DNA of 64,000 nucleotides from positions 496,001 through 560,000 of the forward strand of contig QFXE01000005.1 of NCBI GenBank assembly GCA_003349915.1. Reading direction: 5' to 3'. The stretch is from an endosymbiont of Escarpia spicata. Its GTDB lineage: Bacteria > Pseudomonadota > Gammaproteobacteria > Chromatiales > Chromatiaceae. Of the stretch, positions 27,806 to 36,394 are shown in pieces (the stretch's first letter is position 1; every line of letters begins with the position of its first letter). A program made the translations under genes and the position numbers. The notes under the pieces were generated by a model that was given only the letters and a program-made list of their open reading frames with translations, had not been told where the DNA came from and searched no databases.

Positions 27806-29263
27806 TCAGGCCCGTTTTCTACGGCGTACAAAACCTAACGCACCAAGACCAAAGCCGAACAGAATCAGCACCGAAGGCTCAGGGGCAGTTACCGGCGGTA
27901 CAAACACCGTAATTGGATTCTGACTCATGCCGACAGCGCCGGAACCGGTAAAGGTGAGTCCGGTGATGAAGGCAGTGGGATCCGTCGGGTCGAGCATCTC
28001 GGCAATTTCAATACCAAGGATACGAAAACGGTCGACACCGCCAGCACCGAAATCATAGCTCGCACCAGCTGCCCAACCTGCTGCCACAAGGACCCAGTCA
28101 GTACCATCCCAAGTATAGATATCAAATAGATCATCACCGATGCTGGGCAGTAAAACTGTCTGAAACAGCGGCATGGTGGCCGGGTTGTCGATCTGGTAGT
28201 CATAACCAACAGCAACGTCGGGGTCGATAAAGATAGGTTGGCCCACGACAACATTAAAGTCGAAGTCCCAACCATCCTGAGTGTCAACCGGCATCAGCGG
28301 GTTTACCGGAGTCGCACCAGGCGGTTCACCGTTGCGAATGGCGAAGGTCCAGAGTCCGGGGGTATCGGGGCTGACGTTACTGGTGTTTTGCAGTTCCAGC
28401 ACTTCGGGGCTGAAAGAACCTGGCAGTGCGAGGAAGTTGGTATTGTCGCCGGCATCAAAACCTGCCTGCGCCTCGGTTCCACCCAGACCGTCAGTGCCGC
28501 CACTGGCATCACCGGTGGTCCACTCAAGCTGGTCATAACGAAACTCGATATCAAAATCGCCATCGTTGCCCGTCTCAGCCGATACGTCTCTCAGCACCAA
28601 TTGGAAATTGTTGGTTTTGGAGGTATCGGCAGGAAAGAAACCGACCTGGTCCCAAGTGACGACTACGGTACTGTCGTTTGGTGAAGCAACCCAGACATTG
28701 TTCGGTTCGGTATCAAAAGTATCGCCGGAACCGTCAAAACCTCCCTCGAAAAATCCGGCCAGCTCTAAAGCATCATCCAAGAGGATGTAATCCACACCAT
28801 CGAAGGTGGATACGGGTATGCCGATATCACCTGGAAAAACGGGGAGCTCGGAAACTGGAACAAATTCCTGGTCAAAACCATTGGGGTTGAATATTTCGGT
28901 CGGCAGCAAATCCGGATCGAAACCATCACCGAATTGGCCGTCACGACTGGTATCCACATCGCCCCACCAAGGCGCAATCATAGGTTGGTTCGCAACCGGG
29001 AAGGGATCAGGCGTGTAGGATGAGATCGGGTTATCGAATGAGATATTACCGTTGTTGTTGATGAAGAAAGAGCTGAACTCATTCCCATAGAAATTGATAT
29101 TGAACGGAAGATCCAGCAGATTGCTGGAGCCGTCGTCATTTGGCAACATCGCCTGTTCACCATAACCGCGATTTCCACCCAGGCCATCGATCAATTCAAT
29201 TGCCTGTACAGATGTGGTGATACCGAATGCCAGCAATCCTATTGCCAGTTTTCTAAGATGCAT
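27806..29263 (-). CDS. PEP-CTERM secreted protein with NIDO-like domain
   Basis: A 485-residue exported protein. It has a signal peptide (MHLRKLAIGLLAFGITTSVQ, cleaved near QA), a NIDO-like domain (NINFYGNEFSSFFINNNGNISF through WVASPNDSTVVVTWDQVGFF), an acidic, Asp/Pro-rich middle, and a C-terminal sorting signal: Pro-Glu-Pro near residue 461, a hydrophobic helix and the basic tail RRRKRA. Such proteins are handled by an exosortase and often belong to the exopolysaccharide or floc matrix. No exosortase gene is in the window. A sigma-54-type promoter lies upstream. Confidence 0.9.
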   Translation of the reverse strand: MHLRKLAIGLLAFGITTSVQAIELIDGLGGNRGYGEQAMLPNDDGSSNLLDLPFNINFYGNEFSSFFINNNGNISFDNPISSYTPDPFPVANQPMIAPWWGDVDTSRDGQFGDGFDPDLLPTEIFNPNGFDQEFVPVSELPVFPGDIGIPVSTFDGVDYILLDDALELAGFFEGGFDGSGDTFDTEPNNVWVASPNDSTVVVTWDQVGFFPADTSKTNNFQLVLRDVSAETGNDGDFDIEFRYDQLEWTTGDASGGTDGLGGTEAQAGFDAGDNTNFLALPGSFSPEVLELQNTSNVSPDTPGLWTFAIRNGEPPGATPVNPLMPVDTQDGWDFDFNVVVGQPIFIDPDVAVGYDYQIDNPATMPLFQTVLLPSIGDDLFDIYTWDGTDWVLVAAGWAAGASYDFGAGGVDRFRILGIEIAEMLDPTDPTAFITGLTFTGSGAVGMSQNPITVFVPPVTAPEPSVLILFGFGLGALGFVRRRKRA

Positions 29264-29726
29264 TTTTATTTTCTCCCTAAGTACGCAGATGGACTAATTT
29301 TCAGCGTGTCCTGTTTGTTTAAACACTTCGAAGGAGAATCACAAGCAAAAAACAGGCCAGGAATATTTTTCCCATATGGAACAGTAGGTAAAGTGAGTTC
29401 ACAATTACACATGTGAATAACTGTAAAGTTTTTCGACGGCGAAATCTTCGAGAGTACATAGGATATTTTGAAAGCCGCCCCTGATTGGCAAGCAAGAGCA
29501 TGCTCACCCCGGAGCATTCACTGGGAGATGGATGACAATTAATTATTATTCAACAGATTCACATTGACGCTTTCAACACAACAAAGTCGAACGAGACGCT
29601 GGCGTGCAAAAGAACGCCGTTCCCTGTTTTATCAATATGAATTAACGAATGGATTTCTGATGAACCCGGCTATAAAGATGTGTAAAAAAGACCGACAACT
29701 TTAAATCGTCTTAACGCTCTGCATGA
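29264..29726. other. AT-rich control region of the PEP-CTERM gene
   Basis: This 463-base stretch has no convincing gene on either strand. Its only clear signal is the sigma-54-like promoter at 29344-29359. The remaining 370 bases, upstream of that promoter and downstream of darP, are AT-rich and long enough for enhancer sites of a bacterial enhancer-binding protein such as PrsR, but no repeated box was recognised. Confidence 0.6.
29344..29359 (-). promoter_or_regulatory. Sigma-54-type (-24/-12) promoter
   Basis: On the minus strand TGGCCTGTTTTTTGCT has the required GG-N10-GC spacing and fits the TGGCACG-N4-TTGCW consensus at nearly all conserved positions. It is about 80 bases upstream of the PEP-CTERM start codon. 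Sigma-54 control by PrsK/PrsR is established for many PEP-CTERM genes. Confidence 0.7.
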
Positions 29727-30230
29727 TCAAACCCCGGCAACTTCGCGCAGGTATTTAAAGAGCTTTCGAAAAGCAGCCGGAGGCTTCTCTCTCTCCCGTT
29801 CCTTTTTCACCGCCTGAATCAACTGCCGCAGCTGTTGGCGGTCAGCAGTGGGATATTCAGCCAAAAACTCGCCAAAGACACTGCTGTCACCCGCAATCAG
29901 TCGATCGCGCCAACGTTCGAGATTATGGAAGCGCGCCACACCCGCCTGGTGTCTGTTATCGATTTCATCGATCACCTGCTCGATAGCATCGAGATCCTCG
30001 TGGCGTAGCAGCTTACCGAGTCGCCGCATGTGACGACGGCGGGCAATGTGAGATTTGATGCGTTTGGCTTCTTCCAACCCATCCAGCAAAACAGGACTCA
30101 GAGGCATCCGGTCCAACTCTTTTTTAGAGAGCAGAGTCAACCGTTCGCCCAACTTCTGCAGCGCCAGCATCTCCCGTTTGATCTCGCTCTTGCTGGGGCC
30201 GAGATCCTCTTCCTCATCAAAATCGTTCAA
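29727..30230 (-). CDS. darP: DarP/YjgA, ribosome biogenesis factor
   Basis: A 167-residue charged, helical protein of the DUF615 family. It shows PSKSEIKREMLALQKLGERL and the RRRHMRRLGKLLR segment of DarP (YjgA), which binds the late 50S subunit during assembly. The start is TTG at 30228-30230, overlapping the TGA of recJ by a four-base TTGA, so translational coupling is likely. No ATG gives a full-length N-terminus. Confidence 0.92.
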   Translation of the reverse strand: MNDFDEEEDLGPSKSEIKREMLALQKLGERLTLLSKKELDRMPLSPVLLDGLEEAKRIKSHIARRRHMRRLGKLLRHEDLDAIEQVIDEIDNRHQAGVARFHNLERWRDRLIAGDSSVFGEFLAEYPTADRQQLRQLIQAVKKEREREKPPAAFRKLFKYLREVAGV

Positions 30231-31948
30231 CTCGTTAATTGGATATACTCCACTATCAGCTGGGGCGTTACCTCTCCCCGGTATTCGTTGACATCGAGCC
30301 GATACGCCAGCCGCACCTGCCCGGGCAATTCCCCCAGGTCCGCCTGATTGAAGGCGATAGCATCCAGACTCTCACGTCCGCCCATGGGAGCAAGACGCAG
30401 TTTCAGATGGCGTTCACCGACCACCCGCTGCTGCCGCACCTGAAAGGTTCCATCGAAGGTCGGCTCCGGAAAACCCTGTCCCCAGGGACCGGCGACCCTG
30501 AGTTGCTGCGCAAGATCCAGATTGAAATCCGTCACATCAAGCTCTCCGTCCGAAATCACCTCCCCCACCAGCCTGGAAGGGTCCAGTAAAGCTGCCGCTT
30601 CATGTTCGAAGGCCGCTTTGAAGCGCGGCAGGTTTTCCTGTTTCAGGCTCAGGCCCGCAGCCATGGCATGTCCACCAAAGCGATCGAGCAAGTCTGGATC
30701 GGCGGCTGCGATACGGTCGAGCAGATCACGGATATGCAGACCGGGCACTGAACGGGCCGAGCCTTTCAACATACCCTCACCACCGTCGGCAAAGGCGATC
30801 ACCGGCCGATGATACTGCTCCTTGATACGGGAGGCCAGAATACCTATCACCCCCTGATGCCATTCGGAACGGAAGAGACAAAGTCCTGTGGGCAGTTCGC
30901 CCTCGGTGGAAAGATGGAGCTGTTCCAGCGCCTGCAGCGCCTGCTCCTTCATCTCCTGCTCGATCTCGCGGCGGGTCTTGTTGAGCTGATCCAGTTCGAC
31001 AGCCATTTGTCGGGCCAGATTGTGATCGTTGGTGAGCAGACACTCGATGCCCTGCCCCATATCTTCAAGGCGGCCTGCGGCGTTGAGACGGGGTCCCACG
31101 GCAAAACCCATATCGGAGGCCACTACACGATGCAGGGAACGGCCGGCAAGCTCCAACAGCGCCTGAATTCCCGGTCGGCAGCGACCGGCACGGATACGCC
31201 GCAGCCCCTGCTCCACCAGGATACGGTTATTGCGGTCCAGGGGCACCAGATCCGCCACCGTACCCAGCGCCACCAGATCGAGCCACTCGGCCATGTTCGG
31301 CTCGGGCAGCCCTTTGGTTTTGAACCAATCCGTTTCCCGCAGACGGCTGCGCAGGGCGACCATCACGTAGAAGATGACACCCACACCCGCCAGATTCTTA
31401 CTGCCAAAACCGTCACCCGGCTGGTTGGGATTGACGATAGCGGCGGCGTCTGGCAACACTTTACCCGGCAGATGGTGATCGGTCACCAATACCGGAATAC
31501 CCAGTTCCGCCGCCCGTGCGACACCCTTCAGGCTGGAGATTCCATTGTCCACGGTGACAATCAGATCCGGCGACCTTTCAGCCGCCAGCTCGACAATTTC
31601 CGGCGTCAGGCCGTAACCGTATTCGAACCGGTTTGGCACCAGATATGAGAGCCGCTGCCCGCCAAACGCTTGCAGCGCCAACAGGGAGAGCGCGGTACTG
31701 GTAGCACCGTCGGCATCGTAGTCACCCACGACGAGAATGTGTCCGCCCTTTTCCAGCTGCAGATGCAACAGCTCGACAGCCGCATCCACTCCGAGAAGAG
31801 GAGTCATCGGCAACAGCCGATCCAGACCCTGTTCAAGATCCCCATCCGTGACCAGGCCTCTCGCCTGATAGACCCGGCGCAAGACAGGATAAATGTTGGC
31901 GGACAGGTTACTGCTTTGGGAGACGGTAGGGCGACGAATGATCTTCAC
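30227..31948 (-). CDS. recJ: Single-stranded-DNA-specific exonuclease RecJ
   Basis: A 573-residue DHH-family exonuclease: motif I VVGDYDADGATSTAL (Asp76-Asp80), DNGISSLKG, the VTDHHLPG DHH motif, NPNQPGD, and the C-terminal DHHA1 motif RFGGHAMAAGLSL. RecJ degrades single strands 5' to 3' in recombination and mismatch repair. Length and order of motifs are normal. It is divergent from the batD gene. Confidence 0.96.
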   Translation of the reverse strand: MKIIRRPTVSQSSNLSANIYPVLRRVYQARGLVTDGDLEQGLDRLLPMTPLLGVDAAVELLHLQLEKGGHILVVGDYDADGATSTALSLLALQAFGGQRLSYLVPNRFEYGYGLTPEIVELAAERSPDLIVTVDNGISSLKGVARAAELGIPVLVTDHHLPGKVLPDAAAIVNPNQPGDGFGSKNLAGVGVIFYVMVALRSRLRETDWFKTKGLPEPNMAEWLDLVALGTVADLVPLDRNNRILVEQGLRRIRAGRCRPGIQALLELAGRSLHRVVASDMGFAVGPRLNAAGRLEDMGQGIECLLTNDHNLARQMAVELDQLNKTRREIEQEMKEQALQALEQLHLSTEGELPTGLCLFRSEWHQGVIGILASRIKEQYHRPVIAFADGGEGMLKGSARSVPGLHIRDLLDRIAAADPDLLDRFGGHAMAAGLSLKQENLPRFKAAFEHEAAALLDPSRLVGEVISDGELDVTDFNLDLAQQLRVAGPWGQGFPEPTFDGTFQVRQQRVVGERHLKLRLAPMGGRESLDAIAFNQADLGELPGQVRLAYRLDVNEYRGEVTPQLIVEYIQLTS

Positions 31949-32127
31949 GGTGTAGATATAGTAGTCGGTGAGAACGATAAGTATAAGTGAGAGAGGCGCA
32001 TGGAGTCATCGTTATCGAACTCCGAACCACATTCCTGGTCTGAAAAATAAGGGCGGGAGTATGTTAAGCGCCGATGCGCGCTGCAAGACACCTCTCCTGC
32101 GAGTCATCAACCAACGCCTTTGAAATC

Positions 32128-33891
32128 ATGATGCAGTTTCCATTGTTTCTCAGATATCCCCTTTATCGATTTGTCATTCTCACCCTGTTGCTGTTGGCAG
32201 GCAGTTCGAGCGCCTTGGGCGAGGTAAGCGCACGTCTCTCCCGATCCGCCATCTCGGCAGACGAGACCGTCTCACTCACTATTCAGATTAAAGGGGAGAA
32301 CGAAGCAAAACCCGATCTCTCCGTACTCGACGCCCAGTTCGAGATCCTGGGGCGTTCCCAGCAGCAGAGTATCAGTGTGATCAACGGCAATGTATCGCGC
32401 AGCCGAGGACTCAATCTGACCTTGCTGCCGAATACCACCGGCACTCTGGAGATACCGCCGATTCCCGTCGGCAATGAAAACACGGCGCCACTGAGACTCC
32501 AGGTAAGCGAGGGAACGGGCGAGAGCAACGGCGTCCCTGGTTCCGATGTCTTTATCGAACTGGAGCTGAGTGAAACCAGCGCCTATCTGCAGCAGGAGAT
32601 CGTCCTGACCCTGCGGCTCTTCATGGGAGAGGGGGTGCGGGGTGAACAGCTCTCCGATCCAAAACCCAATCTGCCGGACACCGTCATCCAACGCATCTCG
32701 GAAACCCAGTATAAGACCCAACGGGCCGGAGAAAACTATCAGGTGGTGGAGCGGCGTTATGCAGTCTTCGCCTATCAAAGCGGCCAATTGAGACTCGATG
32801 GCGTGCGTTTCTCAGGACGCGGTGGCAGACGCGGCGGTTCCATCTATGATCTGCTCAACAGTCCGTTCAGCAACCAGAAAGTGGATCGGCAAATCTATCG
32901 CGCCGTCTCTGATGCGGTGAACATCGACATCAAACCGATCCCGGCGAACTTCAATCCCCGGCACTGGTTACCGGCGAGGAATCTGCAGCTTGTCGAGACA
33001 GGTTTGGCCCTGAATAACCAGCAGATCGCGGGGAAACCGCTGACCCGTACGATCATGCTCCTCGCCGACGGACTGACATCTGCTCAACTACCCGCCATCG
33101 ATATGAATCTGCCGGAAGGCGTTAAGCAGTACCCCGACAGACCGGAGATGAAAGACAATCTCTCCGGCGCAGGTATCACAGGCAGTCGCCAGAACAAGGT
33201 GACATTGGTGGCAGCGAACCCCGGTGACTACGAACTACCGGCCATCGAGATCCCCTGGTGGAACACCGAGACAGATCGGATGGAAACCGCCCGTCTGCCT
33301 GCTCGCAACATCGAGGTTCTGGGGGGCACCGCTTCAATTCCACCGCCACTCCCCAAACGAACCGGATCCTCAGCGACAGCTGGTGAAACAGCACCTGAAG
33401 CTGTCAGCCTGCCGGCCACTCCAGAGTCAACCGACAACCCGTTGACCCACTGGCTCATTTGGGTACTGGCGCTAGGCTGGATCACCACCCTGGTGGTATG
33501 GCGCATGAGTCGTCATCGATCAAAACAGCAGGCTGCCGCACCTGCGGCAATCGATCCGGCAGAAGCCGTACGGCGTCACTCGATCGAGCAGGCTATCGAA
33601 ACACTGGAGGGCGCTTACCATGAGCAGGACCGGGAAGCTGCAAGGGATGCCTGGCTAAGATGGGGGGAGCTGCGCTGGCCGGAGAAGGCACCAAGCAATC
33701 TCAATCGGTTGTCACACCGCTGTCCCAAACGGGTTGCGGAGGCGATTCTCGCGCTGGATCTTACCTTTTACAGCCAGGACGAGCGTAGCGATTGGGTCAA
33801 GTTCAATCCTGGAGTTTTACGCAAGAAGATCGTTCTCTCCACAAACATGATACGAGGACAGCAGACAGCCCTTACGCCGCTGAACCCCTGA
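32128..33891 (+). CDS. batD: BatD-family protein (oxygen tolerance)
   Basis: A 587-residue membrane-anchored protein. A signal peptide (LYRFVILTLLLLAGSSSALG) is followed by beta-rich repeats with the family patterns VSLTIQIKG, the FEILGRSQQQSISVINGN segment and YAVFAYQSGQLRL; a C-terminal helix (THWLIWVLALGWITTLVVW, about 450-468) and a cytoplasmic alpha-helical tail end it. BatD usually stands next to batA/B/C and a MoxR ATPase. None is here, so this is an orphan copy. The ATG at 32128 was chosen to place the signal peptide at the N-terminus; ATG 32131 is equally good. Confidence 0.85.
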   Translation: MMQFPLFLRYPLYRFVILTLLLLAGSSSALGEVSARLSRSAISADETVSLTIQIKGENEAKPDLSVLDAQFEILGRSQQQSISVINGNVSRSRGLNLTLLPNTTGTLEIPPIPVGNENTAPLRLQVSEGTGESNGVPGSDVFIELELSETSAYLQQEIVLTLRLFMGEGVRGEQLSDPKPNLPDTVIQRISETQYKTQRAGENYQVVERRYAVFAYQSGQLRLDGVRFSGRGGRRGGSIYDLLNSPFSNQKVDRQIYRAVSDAVNIDIKPIPANFNPRHWLPARNLQLVETGLALNNQQIAGKPLTRTIMLLADGLTSAQLPAIDMNLPEGVKQYPDRPEMKDNLSGAGITGSRQNKVTLVAANPGDYELPAIEIPWWNTETDRMETARLPARNIEVLGGTASIPPPLPKRTGSSATAGETAPEAVSLPATPESTDNPLTHWLIWVLALGWITTLVVWRMSRHRSKQQAAAPAAIDPAEAVRRHSIEQAIETLEGAYHEQDREAARDAWLRWGELRWPEKAPSNLNRLSHRCPKRVAEAILALDLTFYSQDERSDWVKFNPGVLRKKIVLSTNMIRGQQTALTPLNP

Positions 33892-33902
33892 GCAGATGGA
33901 AA

Positions 33903-34241
33903 CTACTCCTCCTCCCAACCGCCGTAATCGAAGGTGATCTCATCTCCGGTGTTGATGTCTCTGAGTGCAAAGAGGTCGAAACCATCAAATTCTGCATTAC
34001 CCTCGTCTTCGTGATTCAGGTAACGCAGCAGGTTGCGGCCGCTGCGGCCCACCGGTTCCTCGCCCTCTTCGAATACCCAGAGTACATAGGTGCCGTCCCG
34101 CTTGGCGGTAGGACCTTCATAGGTGCCTATCTGCTGACCTTTGTTGATATCCACTTTGGCGAAAAGCCCAGTACCGTGGATTGTTGAGGGCGCCTTAAAG
34201 ACCAGGTTACCCAGTCGTGGTTGTTTTTTCCTGCCAGCCAT
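33903..34241 (-). CDS. Small SET-domain methyltransferase-like protein
   Basis: A 112-residue protein that is almost only a SET domain: the SAM-binding STIHGTGLFAKVDINKGQQIGTYEG opening, a shortened middle, LRYLNHEDEGNAEF (matching the catalytic NHS-type asparagine-histidine site) and the final GDEITFDYG. SET proteins methylate lysines of proteins. The start ATG at 34239-34241 follows the basic MAGRKKQPR. It overlaps the end of the small gene upstream by 35 bases, so the two are coupled. Confidence 0.75.
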   Translation of the reverse strand: MAGRKKQPRLGNLVFKAPSTIHGTGLFAKVDINKGQQIGTYEGPTAKRDGTYVLWVFEEGEEPVGRSGRNLLRYLNHEDEGNAEFDGFDLFALRDINTGDEITFDYGGWEEE

Positions 34242-34449
34242 CTGATTCTCTCTCGATTGGACAAGCATCACCGTAAACTGCCATGATCGCTTCAAGCTCT
34301 CTGCGTACGGCTTTGCGTGCAACTTCATCCAGATCACGGATCTCCGGTAACACCACGCCCTGGGTCAACAGTTTGATCTCCTCGCGCACGGCAACACACC
34401 CCTTCAGGCAGAGTTGCTCCACACAATCATCGATCTGCTGTCGCCCCAT
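34207..34449 (-). CDS. Small conserved-looking hypothetical protein
   Basis: An 80-residue acidic, helical protein starting MGRQQIDDCVEQLCLKGCVAV with two nearby cysteines (residues 14 and 18) and a RDLDEVARKAVRRELEAIMAVYG helix. No known domain was recognised. Its 3' end overlaps the SET-domain gene by 35 bases in another frame, which suggests coupled expression and a shared role. Confidence 0.7.
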   Translation of the reverse strand: MGRQQIDDCVEQLCLKGCVAVREEIKLLTQGVVLPEIRDLDEVARKAVRRELEAIMAVYGDACPIERESDGWQEKTTTTG

Positions 34450-34600
34450 GTTCAGGCACCGTTAAGCCGCTACAGACGATAATTATACCGAATCCCGTTC
34501 CAATACGCCTGAAATTCGGGAACAATAGCGCCGACTCACCCTCTAAAAATGTTGAATAACCCAAATTTACTCAATAACTCCAAATATCAAAGGTAAAACA

Positions 34601-35221
34601 ATGCCCTGGATCAGAAGTCTGTTTTTTGTTTTTACACTGCTCATGCTTCAAACCGTCTCCGCAGAATGGGGCGAGGGATGGGATCCAATCGAGCCACCGG
34701 TCCCCACTGCCGCGCCTGAGGGCAAAATCGAGGTGGTGGAGTTCTTCTGGTATGGCTGCCCCCACTGCTATACCCTCGACCCGCTGATGGAGGAGTGGGT
34801 GGCCAAAAAACCGGACAACGTTGTGTTCAGGCATGTCCCCGCGCCGCTGAATCCAAGCTGGACAGTTCACTCGCAGTTCTTCTACGCTGCCGAGGCGCTG
34901 GGCGTGGTGGATAAGCTGCATGTACCCCTGTTTGAAGCCCTTCACGACAAGCGCCGCGAACTGTTCGATAAACAGTCACTTATCGACTTTGCCGTAGAGC
35001 ATGGGGTCGACCGCAAAAATTTTACCGAGGCCTGGAACTCATTCGGCGTCTTCGTGAAGGTTCAGCAGGCACGTAAACTCTCCCAACGCTTTCAGCTGGA
35101 TGGCGTTCCCGCTGTGGGTATCAACGGTAAATACAAAACCAGCGCCACCCTTGCCGGCAGCTATCCGAAGATGTTCCAAGTAGTTGATGAACTGGTGAAG
35201 CAGGAGTCCCAGTCCAAGTAA
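34601..35221 (+). CDS. dsbA: Thiol:disulfide interchange protein DsbA
   Basis: A 206-residue periplasmic oxidoreductase with a signal peptide (LFFVFTLLMLQTVSA), a thioredoxin fold with an inserted helical domain, the active-site CPHC at Cys53-Cys56 in FFWYGCPHCY, and the cis-proline loop DGVPAVGINGKY. It introduces disulfides into exported proteins, for example the Cys-rich Rap1a/Tai-like protein. It is a single gene with a palindromic repeat after its stop codon. Confidence 0.95.
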   Translation: MPWIRSLFFVFTLLMLQTVSAEWGEGWDPIEPPVPTAAPEGKIEVVEFFWYGCPHCYTLDPLMEEWVAKKPDNVVFRHVPAPLNPSWTVHSQFFYAAEALGVVDKLHVPLFEALHDKRRELFDKQSLIDFAVEHGVDRKNFTEAWNSFGVFVKVQQARKLSQRFQLDGVPAVGINGKYKTSATLAGSYPKMFQVVDELVKQESQSK

Positions 35222-35265
35222 GGTGCCATACGGATAATTAGAGTCCGTAAAAAAGCACAGCTATT

Positions 35266-35337
35266 ACCACGAAGAACGCGAAGGTGAAAAATTGATCAAC
35301 AACGATTTTTCTTCACATCCTTTGTGCTCTTCGTGGT
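35266..35337. repeat. Palindromic intergenic repeat (ACCACGAAGA type)
   Basis: A 72-base inverted repeat: the left arm opens ACCACGAAGAACGCGAAGG, the right arm closes TTTGTGCTCTTCGTGGT, with arms of about 30 bases around a small AT-rich loop. Elements of this look are common between genes of many bacteria. It lies between convergent dsbA and the GST gene and may stop transcription from both. Confidence 0.75.
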
Positions 35338-35362
35338 TAGTCATGGGTTTTTAGGGCTGACA

Positions 35363-36022
35363 CTAAATCCCGGTCTGCTGCATCAACCAGGATCCCTTGG
35401 CGGAAAAAAATGCGATATAACGTTCCCGAAAATCATCCACGAGCGACCCTTTCACAGAGGGTCTTGCCAACAGACGATCACTCCATGATTGCAATGGCTG
35501 CGGCTGTAGCCCTGCCAACTCAACCCTGATTTCCGTAAGCAGTTCCTGGCGCATAAATAGCGGTGCATAAGCCGCATCCAGCAGAGAGAACACCCCATCC
35601 CCATCGAGCACGCCTGCTTCAAGAGGCGCTAGCAGGAGTTTCAGCTGGCGTTCCAGATGTGCCTGCCGTTCATGAAAAGCGGCTTCATCTTTTGCCAACA
35701 CCAGTTCCATCTGATCAACCAGCAACCCGGAGCCGAATTCGATCCATGCCTTGTGCTGTGCCCGCCGCAGTGGATCCATAGGGTGCAGGCGAGGCTGAAA
35801 CACCTCATCCAGGTAGTCGATAATGACCGAAGATTCAAACAGAACCTGATCCTCCACCTCCAAAAGAGGCACTTTTCCCAGCGGGGAAATTGCCTGAAAC
35901 CACTCTGGAGGATGGGCCAGATCAATATAGGCCACCTCATATTCGACCGATTTCTCCCTGAGCGCGATAACTGCCCGCTGAACATAGGGACAAAGTACAA
36001 AACTGACCAACTTGATCATCAT
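35363..36022 (-). CDS. Glutathione S-transferase family protein
   Basis: A 219-residue GST. The N-terminal thioredoxin-like domain has the active-site Cys11 in FVLCPYVQRAV, the cis-proline LGKVPLLEVEDQVLFESSVI and the SVIIDYLDE glutathione-binding motif; a helical C-terminal domain follows. The Cys in the catalytic position suggests an omega/beta-like or SspA-like thiol-transferase and not a classic conjugating enzyme. The substrate is unknown. It is a single gene. Confidence 0.85.
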   Translation of the reverse strand: MMIKLVSFVLCPYVQRAVIALREKSVEYEVAYIDLAHPPEWFQAISPLGKVPLLEVEDQVLFESSVIIDYLDEVFQPRLHPMDPLRRAQHKAWIEFGSGLLVDQMELVLAKDEAAFHERQAHLERQLKLLLAPLEAGVLDGDGVFSLLDAAYAPLFMRQELLTEIRVELAGLQPQPLQSWSDRLLARPSVKGSLVDDFRERYIAFFSAKGSWLMQQTGI

Positions 36023-36394
36023 AGGAAAACCCCTGCATTCTCTGCTGACTAAATTCGGTAACCACGATCATCAAGGCCGTTAGGCAATACAATCACAAAA
36101 ACCAGACTCGGACGCAAAAAAACCCTTACAATCAAACTCCTACTATAGTATCTTTTAGTGATATCACACTCTAAAATCGCTAAAGGAAGTGTTAAAGTGG
36201 GCGATATACAGACAACAGCGCACTAATCTGCTATTGAAGTGAGGCAACTTCGCGGAAGTCGCTGTGTCTGAAGATTGAGATTGATCATTCTGTCGTAAAT
36301 AGGAATTACGGCATAATCAGGCGTTAAATTCACGATAGTTGGACATGGAACGCTGACATCCGTCGCTTCACCCTCTGAATCAGTACGGTCGACA
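36023..36394. other. Intergenic region before the FimW-like gene
   Basis: These 372 bases hold no convincing gene. An AT-rich inverted repeat, TTTTAGTGATATCAC with CTCTAAAA (36153-36176), lies in an AT-rich zone that may contain the promoter; TACTATAGTA just before it resembles a -10 region. The first 50 bases are the upstream region of the GST gene. Confidence 0.4.

Noticed and set aside
29266..29517. 83-residue frame upstream of the PEP-CTERM gene
   Set aside because: It runs through the sigma-54-type promoter, has no ribosome site and no protein-like composition.
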